Assembly (NCBI RefSeq): GCF_000716545.1
Contig: NZ_JNWZ01000124.1
Span: 1-5,953, forward strand
Direction: 5' to 3'
DNA from: Kitasatospora phosalacinea
GTDB taxonomy: Bacteria > Actinomycetota > Actinomycetes > Streptomycetales > Streptomycetaceae
Length of the DNA: 5,953 bases
Part shown: one piece after another, positions 1 to 5,953 of the stretch
Layout: the number at the start of each line of letters is the position of its first letter
Numbering within the stretch: position 1 is the stretch's first letter
The notes under the pieces: generated by a model
Databases searched by the model: none
What the model was told of the DNA's origin: nothing
Seen by the model: only the letters and a program-made list of their open reading frames with translations
Made by a program: the position numbers and the translations under genes

Positions 1-40
1 GGGGCTGGAGGGTGGTGGGGGTGGTGGGGGTGGTGCTCAC
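1..40 (-). CDS. Possible 5' end of a downstream gene (very short, uncertain)
   Basis: A GTG codon at 40 opens a minus-strand frame that runs off the left edge and reads MSTTPTTPTTLQP. It lies just beyond the amylase terminator hairpins. A GGAAG at about 52-56 is rather far upstream for a ribosome binding site. Thirteen codons are too few to assign a family, and the repetitive Thr-Pro reading is partly a by-product of the G-rich repeat. It may equally be non-coding. Confidence 0.22.
   Translation of the reverse strand, partial: MSTTPTTPTTLQP
11..35. repeat. G-rich 9-bp tandem repeat, possible G-quadruplex
   Basis: The plus strand carries almost three copies of GGTGGTGGG (11-19, 20-28, 29-35 partial). 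Together with G-runs at 1-4 and 10-12 there are four runs of three or more G (1-4, 10-12, 17-21, 26-30) separated by loops of 4-5 bases, which fits the usual G-quadruplex pattern. It lies 3' of the amylase gene. Whether it folds or has a role cannot be told from sequence. Confidence 0.5.
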
Positions 41-68
41 CCGGCCGACGCTTCCAGCGGCCGGGCTC

Positions 69-89
69 CCCGGCTCCCCCGGAGCCGGG
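69..89 (-). terminator. Second hairpin downstream of the amylase gene
   Basis: A 9-bp perfect inverted repeat, CCCGGCTCC / GGAGCCGGG with a CCC loop, lies 64-84 bases past the amylase stop. There is no T-tract, as is common for terminators in high-GC actinobacteria. Together with the hairpin at 103-119 it probably forms a tandem terminator. Confidence 0.5.
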
Positions 90-102
90 ATTCCATCCGT
101 TC

Positions 103-119
103 GGGCGGTCCGGCCGCCC
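103..119 (-). terminator. First hairpin downstream of the amylase gene
   Basis: A GGGCGG / CCGCCC 6-bp stem with a 5-base loop begins about 34 bases after the amylase stop codon. It is short and lacks a T-tract, so it is a weaker candidate on its own, but it precedes the stronger stem at 69-89. Confidence 0.4.
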
Positions 120-152
120 CGGCCGTGACCTGCCGACCGGGGTGGTCCGGCC

Positions 153-2276
153 TCAGCTGCGCCAGGTGTCGTTCAGCACGACCTTGCCGCTCGCCGGGAC
201 GGTCGCGGTGCGGTTGGCGCCGCTCTCCCAGGTGACGTTCCCGGCGGCGTCCTTGCGGACGTACTTGTACTGGACGGCGGTGCCGGCGCTCAGCGCCACG
301 TCCAGCTTCCACACCGGGTAGGACGCGGAGGACAGCGGCAGCGCCTTCGAGGTGTCCCAGCCGCCGAGCTCGGCCGCGTCGCCGACCACGTAGACGTTCT
401 GGCCGACCGTGGTGGTGGCGCTGACCGCGAAGGACGCGCCGGTGCCGACCGAGGGCGAGGAGGACGCGGAGGCCGAGGCGGAGGGCGTCGGGGAGGCGGT
501 GGCGCACGGGTCGCCGGAGCCGATCACGCCGTCCTTGACGGTGACGTTGCCGGTGCCCAGGGCGTAGTTGCCGCCGCCGTTGTTGTCCCAGGTGCCGCTG
601 CCGTTGTTGAAGGTGGCGGCCAGGCCGGTGGCGGTGCCCAGGCTGACGGTCTTCTTCACCCAGCCGGTGCAGGCCGCGTCCATGGCCACGCCCGGGGCGG
701 TGGTCCAGCCGCCGCCGTTGGGGGCGTAGTGCAGGTCGTAGGCCGACCAGTTCTTGTCCGTCGAGTAGAAGACGGTCGCGCTGTTGCCGCTGCCGGTCGG
801 CGAGGCGGAGGCCGAGGGGGTCGGCGTCGGGGTCGGCGTCGCGGTGGAGCCGCCGCCGGCGCCGACGTACAGGGCGACCGCGTCGCCCGCGCCGACGGTG
901 GCGGTGAACTTGCCGTCCGGGCCGACGGTGTAGGTCTGGCCGGTGCAGCCGCCGTTCACCGGGTCACCGTGCTGGACGTCGCAGTAGGTGCCGGCCGGCA
1001 GCGAGGTCTGGAAGGTCTGGGTGATCGCGCCGGACTCCCGGTTGATCGCCACGTAGCCCTTGTTGCCGCGGCCGAAGCCGATCGCGTTGTTGCCGTTGGA
1101 CCACCAGTCGGTCATGCCGGTGCCGGAGACCGCGTTGCGGAAGCCGACCATGTTGGAGACCTGCCGCCAGGCGTGGGTGCAGTTCCAGCCGTCCTGGTAG
1201 CAGGCGTTGACGGTGCCGCCGTTGGGCGGGCCGTCGTCGTTGCCGCTGAACGCGTAGCCGGAGTAGACGTTCGGCGAGCCGTACGGGTTCGCCAGCAGGA
1301 AGACGTTGGCCAGCGTGTAGGCGGAGCCGTACTTGTAGGTCAGGGTCGAGCCGTTGCGCTCGGTGTCCCAGTTGTCGACGAAGGTGCGGGCCTGGGCGGA
1401 GCCGAGCAGGCCGCTGCCCCAGCCCTGCAGGTCGGAGATCCTGCCGCCGTTGAAGGCGCTCTTGAGCCAGGTCGCGGAGCGGAACTCGTCGACGTCGCCG
1501 TTGCCGGTGTACTCGGAGGGCTGGACGGCCTCGCCCGCGCCGTAGATGACCTCCTGCACCCAGTACGCGCCCGGGTTGCCCGTCTTGGCCTTGATGGCGG
1601 CCAGGTCGCTCGCGGCGATGTGCTTGGCCGCGTCGATCCGGAAGCCGTCGACGCCCAGGGTGCGCAGGTCGTTCAGGTAGTTGGCGATGGTCTGCTGGAC
1701 GTAGCCGGAGCCGGTGTCGAGGTCGGAGAGGCCGACCAGTTCGCAGTTCTGGACGTTGGAGCGGTCGCCGTAGTTGCTGATCGACGTCCGGCAGGAGTGG
1801 AAGTCCTGGTCCTGGTAGTAGCCCGGGTAGTTGTACTTGGTGTAGTTGGTGCCGCCGGTGCCGGTGCCGCTGCCCGCGCTCATGTGGTTGACCACCGCGT
1901 CGGCGATCACCTTGACGCCCGCGGCGTGGCAGGCGTTGACCATGTTCTGGAACGAGGCGCGGTCGCCGAGCCGGCCCGCGATCTTGTAGCTGACGGGCTG
2001 GTACGAGGTCCACCACTGGCCGCCCTGGACGTGCTCCTGGGCCGGGGAGACCTCGACGAAGCCGTAGCCCTTGGGGCCGAGCGTGTCGGTGCAGGCCTTG
2101 GCGACGGAGTCGAACTTCCACTCGAACAGGGTGGCGGTGACGTCCTTGGCGCCCGGCGGGGTGGCGGTGGCGGCGGGGGCGAGCGTGAGCCCGGCGCCGA
2201 CCGAGAGGCCGAGCGCCGCGAGCGCGGTGGTGGCGGCGGCGAGGCGCCTTCTGCGGACGGGGGCGGAGGTTGGCAA
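153..2276 (-). CDS. Secreted alpha-amylase, GH13 with CBM25-like and CBM20-like modules
   Basis: Predicted extracellular endo-acting alpha-amylase (1,4-alpha-glucan hydrolysis) for starch use, 707 aa. The TTG start at 2276 is chosen because AGGAG lies 7 bases upstream and it places a signal peptide at the N-terminus: RRRR at 8-11, a hydrophobic run at about 12-36 and an A-T-A site near 38. The catalytic unit (about 45-473) resembles remembered Streptomyces and animal-type amylases. Visible are ADAVVNH (D126, N130, H131), the nucleophile D215 in GFRIDAAKH, the acid/base E242 in QEVIY, and the transition-state Asp D304 in [10 protein letters not shown]. Residue 303 is Trp where the family norm is His. 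The position matching the chloride-ligand Arg of animal enzymes appears to be Asn (SPNVYSGY), so chloride dependence is not expected. After a Thr-Pro/Ser-Ala linker comes a CBM25-like module (about 499-591, [23 protein letters not shown]), then a second linker and a CBM20-like module (about 612-707, [28 protein letters not shown]). Monocistronic with its own promoter and terminators. Family assignment is secure; activity given W303 is inferred. Confidence 0.95.
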   Translation of the reverse strand: MPTSAPVRRRRLAAATTALAALGLSVGAGLTLAPAATATPPGAKDVTATLFEWKFDSVAKACTDTLGPKGYGFVEVSPAQEHVQGGQWWTSYQPVSYKIAGRLGDRASFQNMVNACHAAGVKVIADAVVNHMSAGSGTGTGGTNYTKYNYPGYYQDQDFHSCRTSISNYGDRSNVQNCELVGLSDLDTGSGYVQQTIANYLNDLRTLGVDGFRIDAAKHIAASDLAAIKAKTGNPGAYWVQEVIYGAGEAVQPSEYTGNGDVDEFRSATWLKSAFNGGRISDLQGWGSGLLGSAQARTFVDNWDTERNGSTLTYKYGSAYTLANVFLLANPYGSPNVYSGYAFSGNDDGPPNGGTVNACYQDGWNCTHAWRQVSNMVGFRNAVSGTGMTDWWSNGNNAIGFGRGNKGYVAINRESGAITQTFQTSLPAGTYCDVQHGDPVNGGCTGQTYTVGPDGKFTATVGAGDAVALYVGAGGGSTATPTPTPTPSASASPTGSGNSATVFYSTDKNWSAYDLHYAPNGGGWTTAPGVAMDAACTGWVKKTVSLGTATGLAATFNNGSGTWDNNGGGNYALGTGNVTVKDGVIGSGDPCATASPTPSASASASSSPSVGTGASFAVSATTTVGQNVYVVGDAAELGGWDTSKALPLSSASYPVWKLDVALSAGTAVQYKYVRKDAAGNVTWESGANRTATVPASGKVVLNDTWRS

Positions 2277-2283
2277 GGGGGCG

Positions 2284-2288
2284 CTCCT
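2284..2288 (-). promoter_or_regulatory. Ribosome binding site that decides the TTG start of the amylase
   Basis: AGGAG (minus strand) is 7 bases from the TTG at 2276. No in-frame ATG or GTG in this part of the frame has such a site, and the frame further upstream encodes an implausible Pro-rich extension, so TTG is preferred. Confidence 0.75.
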
Positions 2289-2394
2289 GGGGGAAGCCCG
2301 GGCCGCGGACGCAGGTCGCGGAGCGGGAGGCGGCAGGGTGGGGGGCCGCGACGGCGGGGGTGGTGCCGTCAGCGCGACGGGGGGAGGGTCGCTA

Positions 2395-2440
2395 CTGCAA
2401 GCTCGCTGCAAGAGCGTTGAAACTTGCTGGAAACTTGCAG
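2395..2440 (-). promoter_or_regulatory. Dyad-symmetric array of four CTTGCAG-type half-sites (likely maltose-regulator operator)
   Basis: On the plus strand CTGCAAG occurs at 2395-2401 and 2406-2412, and the inverse CTTGCTG/CTTGCAG at 2423-2429 and 2434-2440. Centres are 11, 17 and 11 bases apart, and both inner and outer pairs share one dyad axis at about 2417.5. The right pair extends to a GAAACTTGC direct repeat (2419-2427, 2430-2438). Streptomyces amylase promoters are known to carry similar direct repeats, recognised by a LacI-family maltose repressor (MalR/Reg1). The array begins one base after the predicted transcription start, consistent with repression by blocking initiation or elongation. 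The identity of the regulator is inferred. Confidence 0.72.
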
Positions 2441-2447
2441 TGGCATG

Positions 2448-2476
2448 ACCATAGGGTCCGCCCGGACGCCCGTCAA
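2448..2476 (-). promoter_or_regulatory. Housekeeping-type promoter of the amylase gene
   Basis: On the minus strand TTGACG (2476-2471) is followed by a 17-base spacer and TATGGT (2453-2448), close to the principal sigma-factor consensus. Transcription would start near 2441 (an A), giving an untranslated leader of about 165 bases that begins at the operator array. No other good -35/-10 pair was found between 2277 and 2508. Confidence 0.7.
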
Positions 2477-2508
2477 GGGAGGTCGCGGCCGCCGCGGATG
2501 AGAAAGAA

Positions 2509-2561
2509 CGGACGCGCCGGTCCGCCACTGACGGTTCGTCAGCGGCGGACCGGCGCGTCCG
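2509..2561 (-). terminator. Strong intrinsic terminator of the glycosyltransferase gene
   Basis: An 18-bp perfect outer stem (2509-2526 with 2544-2561) is topped, after one A/C mismatch, by a 6-bp stem CTGACG / CGTCAG with a GTT loop. The hairpin begins 14 bases after the glycosyltransferase stop. In the minus direction it is followed at once by TTCTTTCT (2507-2500), a T-rich tract unusual in this GC-rich sequence. It separates this gene from the amylase promoter. Confidence 0.85.
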
Positions 2562-2575
2562 GAGCCCCCGGGAGG

Positions 2576-3757
2576 TCAGCCCAGTCGCTGCTCGATCAGG
2601 TCGCAGGCGCGGGCGGTGCCGCCCTCGGACTTCGCCCGCGCGCTCAGCTCCCGCAGGCGCGCCGCCACCGCCCCGTCCGCGACCAGCTCGGCCAGCGCCG
2701 TCCGGAGCGCCTGCGGCGTGGCGTCCGCCGTGTCGATCCGGCGGGCCACGCCGAGCTCGACCAGCCGGTCGGCGTTCATGAACTGCTCGGCGGCCTGCGG
2801 CACCGCGATCATCGGCACCCCGGCGAGCAGCCCCTCCCCGCAGCCGCCCATCCCGGCGTGCGTGACGAAGGCGTCGGCCTGCTCCAGCACCGCCCGCTGC
2901 GGCACCCAGGGGTGCACCTCGACGCCGGGCGGGACCTCCCCCAGCTCCGCCGGGTCGGTGTGCTTCCCGATCTGCAGCACCAGGTGCCAGCCGGGCAGGC
3001 CCCCGAAGGCGGCCAGGCAGTTGCGGTAGAACTCCGGCTGCCGGGTGAACGCCGAGCCCAGCGACACCAGCAGCACCTTCTCCGCCCCGGCCGGGCGCCG
3101 CCAGCTCCCCTGCTCGGCCCGCAGGTCGAAGCACGGGCCGACGAAGTCCACCGCCTCCCGGTCGACCCGGTCGGCGTGCGGCTGCATCGCCTCGGTGATC
3201 ATCGCGACGGCCCGGGCCGGCCGCCCGGAGAAGTCGTCCACGTCGAGCGTGGTGGCGCCGCTGCCCGCCAGCCACTCGGCGAAGCGGGCGAAGTAGGCGT
3301 CCGCCCCGGGCAGTTGCCGCAGCTGGGCGCCGATCTCCTGCTGGTAGCCGTCCCACCCGACCAGCGTCGGCGAGAGCTGGACGACCGGCCGGCCCTGCGC
3401 CTCGGCGAGCGCCCGGGCCGCGTAGGCGCCGATGTCGTACAGGTAGAGGTCGGCCGGGTCCGCGTCGTAGTGCGCGCGCAGCCGGGGCAGCATGGCGATC
3501 GCGTCCTCCAGGAAGACGCGCATGGCGCCGATCGCGTCCTCGGGCCAGTCGTGGTCGGCGACCGGCAGGGTGGAGGGGTGGGGGACGAGTTCGGCGCCGG
3601 TGGGGGCGATCAGCCCGGCGACGGAGGGGTCGTTGAAGTACGTCACCCGGTGGCCGCGGGCGACGAGCTCGCGGATCACCTCCAGACCGGGGCGGACGTG
3701 GCTGACGGCCGGAATGCCGACCATGGCGATGTGGGCACGGCGGGATGCGCGGGTCAT
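2576..3757 (-). CDS. mgt: Macrolide glycosyltransferase, GT1 (MGT/OleD type)
   Basis: Predicted cytosolic UDP-sugar-dependent glycosyltransferase, 393 aa, expected to attach a sugar (glucose in the characterised relatives OleD and Mgt) to a macrolide and so inactivate it. The GT-B fold is visible. The N-terminal acceptor domain (about 8-205) opens with [23 protein letters not shown], in which H20 fits the catalytic His, and D108 in LYLYDIGAY fits its Asp partner. The C-terminal donor domain (about 225-390) has [15 protein letters not shown], then HAGMGG (H300) with a following Glu, and the donor motif [13 protein letters not shown]. OleD, as I remember it, has DQ where this protein has E324-Q325. 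The ATG at 3757 is chosen because its N-terminus aligns with relatives; a GTG at 3802 would add 15 unlike residues. The ribosome site is poor (GCAGGTG, about 10 bases away). The gene stands alone, with no neighbouring macrolide biosynthesis gene, so a general resistance role is likelier than self-protection in a cluster. The real acceptor is unknown. Confidence 0.92.
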   Translation of the reverse strand: MTRASRRAHIAMVGIPAVSHVRPGLEVIRELVARGHRVTYFNDPSVAGLIAPTGAELVPHPSTLPVADHDWPEDAIGAMRVFLEDAIAMLPRLRAHYDADPADLYLYDIGAYAARALAEAQGRPVVQLSPTLVGWDGYQQEIGAQLRQLPGADAYFARFAEWLAGSGATTLDVDDFSGRPARAVAMITEAMQPHADRVDREAVDFVGPCFDLRAEQGSWRRPAGAEKVLLVSLGSAFTRQPEFYRNCLAAFGGLPGWHLVLQIGKHTDPAELGEVPPGVEVHPWVPQRAVLEQADAFVTHAGMGGCGEGLLAGVPMIAVPQAAEQFMNADRLVELGVARRIDTADATPQALRTALAELVADGAVAARLRELSARAKSEGGTARACDLIEQRLG

Positions 3758-3803
3758 GCGGAGAGCACCTGCTTCCGTTCTACGGGGGCGTGGACAACAC
3801 ACC

Positions 3804-3818
3804 GCGCCGCCGGGGCGC
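3804..3818 (-). other. Distal leader hairpin before the glycosyltransferase
   Basis: GCGCC (3804-3808) and GGCGC (3814-3818) form a 5-bp stem. Its strand also carries a second GCCCCG (3811-3816, minus-strand reading) that could compete with the one at 3857-3862 for the same partner. It is modest alone; its interest lies in possible alternative folding of the leader RNA. Confidence 0.35.
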
Positions 3819-3856
3819 CGCCGAAGGGGCGCGCGGGCGGGCGGGACGCTCGGGCT

Positions 3857-3871
3857 CGGGGCGCTGCCCCG
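3857..3871 (-). terminator. Possible attenuator hairpin after the 9-codon leader frame
   Basis: CGGGGC (3857-3862) and GCCCCG (3866-3871) form a perfect 6-bp stem with a 3-base loop. In the transcript it starts 6 bases after the leader stop codon, close enough for a ribosome at the end of the leader frame to affect folding. No T-tract follows. Attenuation is inferred from position only. Confidence 0.4.
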
Positions 3872-3877
3872 GCCGCG

Positions 3878-3907
3878 TCAGCCGTAGATCTGCTGGAAGG
3901 AAGACAT
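3878..3907 (-). CDS. Nine-residue leader peptide upstream of the macrolide glycosyltransferase (putative)
   Basis: ATG at 3907 opens a frame reading MSSFQQIYG and stops at TGA (3880-3878), 120 bases before the glycosyltransferase start and in the same frame. Its ATG lies exactly 6 bases after a TAGTGT -10 element, so the predicted transcript would begin at the A of the ATG: a leaderless message. Short leader frames are a known device for macrolide-inducible resistance genes (erm leaders), where a stalled ribosome changes RNA folding. The peptide matches no arrest motif I recall. The evidence is the promoter spacing, the hairpin that follows and the downstream gene; a short frame by chance remains possible. 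Confidence 0.5.
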   Translation of the reverse strand: MSSFQQIYG

Positions 3908-3913
3908 GCCGGG

Positions 3914-3950
3914 ACACTAACCCGGGACCCGCCGGACCGCACCCGATTAA
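3914..3950 (-). promoter_or_regulatory. Promoter of the leader-glycosyltransferase unit, WhiB7/WblC-like
   Basis: On the minus strand GTGCGG (3942-3937) and TAGTGT (3919-3914) are separated by 17 bases. An AT patch, TTAAT (3950-3946), sits 3 bases upstream of the -35 and stands out in very GC-rich surroundings. Promoters activated by WhiB7 (WblC in Streptomyces) have an AT-rich motif just upstream of a weak -35, and resistance genes are typical targets. The -35/-10 pair is directly visible; the regulator is an inference. Confidence 0.55.
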
Positions 3951-3971
3951 CGGACGCCCCGCCAACGCGGG

Positions 3972-4001
3972 CGGCCCCCGGGGGGTGACTCCCGGGGGCC
4001 G
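3972..4001 (-). terminator. Terminator hairpin after glnK
   Basis: GGCCCCCGGG (3973-3982) and CCCGGGGGCC (3991-4000) pair perfectly, with one more C-G pair outside (3972/4001), around an 8-base loop. It starts about 20 bases after the glnK stop, has no T-tract, and ends the amtB-glnK unit where glnD would normally follow. Confidence 0.75.
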
Positions 4002-4020
4002 TGGCCGGATTGGCGCACCG

Positions 4021-5684
<1,664 letters not shown>

Positions 5685-5690
5685 GCGGGG

Positions 5691-5696
5691 AGTGTC
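5691..5696 (-). promoter_or_regulatory. amtB: Possible -10 element of amtB (leaderless)
   Basis: GACACT on the minus strand keeps the conserved A and T of TANNNT and ends 6 bases before the amtB ATG, which would place the transcription start at the ATG. No recognisable -35 (GGCGGC) lies 17 bases upstream, as expected if an activator such as GlnR is needed. Confidence 0.35.
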
Positions 5697-5728
5697 GCCA
5701 AGCCGGATTTCGGGCCGCCGTCGTCGGT

Positions 5729-5773
5729 GTTTCGGTGGTGTTTCGTGTTGCCCGGGAGTTTCCGGGATCTCAC
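5729..5773 (-). promoter_or_regulatory. GlnR-like box upstream of amtB
   Basis: Reading the minus strand: GTGAG (5773-5769), 6 bases, GAAAC (5762-5758), 6 bases, GCAAC (5751-5747), 2 bases, GAAAC (5744-5740), 6 bases, GAAAC (5733-5729). The GlnR consensus in Streptomyces alternates gTnAC and GaAAC half-sites at 6-base gaps, and amtB is a classic target. Several half-sites match well and the array lies 45-89 bases upstream of the start codon. GlnR would activate under nitrogen limitation. Confidence 0.72.
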
Positions 5774-5801
5774 CGTTCGGACACCCGGGGGCGGCGACGC
5801 G

Positions 5802-5843
5802 CCGGGGCCCGGCAGCCGCTGCGGTGCGGCTGCCGGGCCCCGG
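5802..5843 (-). terminator. Perfect 18-bp hairpin ending the upstream gene
   Basis: The arms 5802-5819 and 5826-5843 are exact reverse complements around a 6-base loop (TGCGGT), starting 11 bases after the stop codon of the partial gene. It lacks a T-tract but is very stable, and it insulates the amtB promoter from read-through. Confidence 0.8.
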
Positions 5844-5854
5844 ACGGGAGTGCG

Positions 5855-5953
5855 TCAGCCGGTCTGGACGGCGGTGTCGTCGATCACGAAGGAGGTCTGC
5901 AGCGAGGAGTCCTCGACCGCGTTGAACTTCACCGTGACGCTCTGGCCCGCGTA
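5855..5953 (-). CDS. C-terminal end of a probably secreted protein (partial)
   Basis: The frame enters from the right edge and ends at TGA (5857-5855). The visible 32 residues read [19 protein letters not shown] then [14 protein letters not shown] '[17 protein letters not shown]' ending is familiar from C-terminal beta-sandwich domains of secreted Streptomyces proteins, often peptidases, where it forms the last strands. That recollection supports an extracellular accessory domain but not a particular enzyme. The start and catalytic part lie outside the window. Confidence 0.8.
   Translation of the reverse strand, partial: YAGQSVTVKFNAVEDSSLQTSFVIDDTAVQTG

Noticed and set aside
800..850. Short repeats in the GGTCGGCGTCGG stretch, considered as tandem repeat or CRISPR
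   Set aside because: They are the codons of the Thr-Pro/Ser-Ala linker between protein domains, with no spacers or conserved repeat unit.
729..2420. 563-codon open frame on the plus strand opposite the amylase
   Set aside because: It is a GC-driven antisense shadow: the protein is a low-complexity mix of Val, Ala, Gly, Arg and Asp, while the minus strand encodes an unmistakable amylase.
2435..2457. Plus-strand promoter TTGCAG...TAGGGT
   Set aside because: The spacer is only 11 bases and no plus-strand gene follows; the TTGACG-N17-TATGGT pair on the other strand fits much better.
2277..3356. N-terminal extension of the amylase frame far upstream
   Set aside because: The frame is open by GC bias only. 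It crosses the glycosyltransferase gene, its terminator and the amylase promoter; the signal peptide and ribosome site place the start at 2276.
3758..3802. GTG at 3802 as the glycosyltransferase start
   Set aside because: The extra 15 residues do not resemble OleD/Mgt N-termini, whereas the ATG at 3757 gives an AHIAM start at the expected distance.
2270..3988. 572-codon plus-strand open frame across the glycosyltransferase
   Set aside because: Arg/Gly/Pro-rich translation with no family features, lying opposite a clear GT1 gene and running through a strong terminator hairpin and an intergenic region.

Overview
The window is very GC-rich, its codons almost always end in G or C, and its genes are actinobacterial. 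Gene content, a Streptomyces-type alpha-amylase, an OleD/Mgt-type macrolide glycosyltransferase and a GlnR-like box point to Streptomyces, Kitasatospora or a close relative in the Streptomycetaceae. This is inferred from sequence character and remembered family sequences, not from a database search. Every recognisable gene lies on the minus strand, so transcription runs from right to left.

Layout from right (upstream) to left (downstream). At 5855-5953 is the last 32 residues of a probably secreted protein, closed by a perfect 18-bp hairpin (5802-5843). Next comes a nitrogen unit: a GlnR-like box (5729-5773), then amtB (4356-5684) and glnK (4021-4359), which overlap by four bases and end at a strong hairpin. 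The usual third gene, glnD, is absent. AmtB is divergent: the first pore histidine is a glutamate.

Between glnK and the next gene is a 263-base intergenic stretch. It holds a well-formed promoter with an AT-rich patch just upstream of the -35, an apparently leaderless 9-codon open reading frame, and hairpins that could act as an attenuator. Downstream is a GT1 macrolide glycosyltransferase (2576-3757), a predicted antibiotic-inactivating enzyme. The arrangement resembles antibiotic-inducible resistance genes controlled by WhiB7/WblC and a leader peptide, and is the most interesting candidate regulatory system here.

The glycosyltransferase ends at a long hairpin with a T-rich tract. Then comes a secreted alpha-amylase (153-2276) with its own promoter, TTGACG-N17-TATGGT. 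Just downstream of the predicted transcription start lie four CTTGCAG-type half-sites in exact dyad symmetry, a likely maltose-regulator operator. The amylase has a GH13 catalytic unit and two different starch-binding modules (CBM25-like, CBM20-like), and its usual catalytic-site histidine is tryptophan. Two hairpins follow it, and a further gene may begin at the extreme left edge.

The three transcription units (nitrogen uptake, macrolide resistance, starch use) look independently regulated, each closed by its own hairpin. I see no RNA gene, insertion sequence or CRISPR array.
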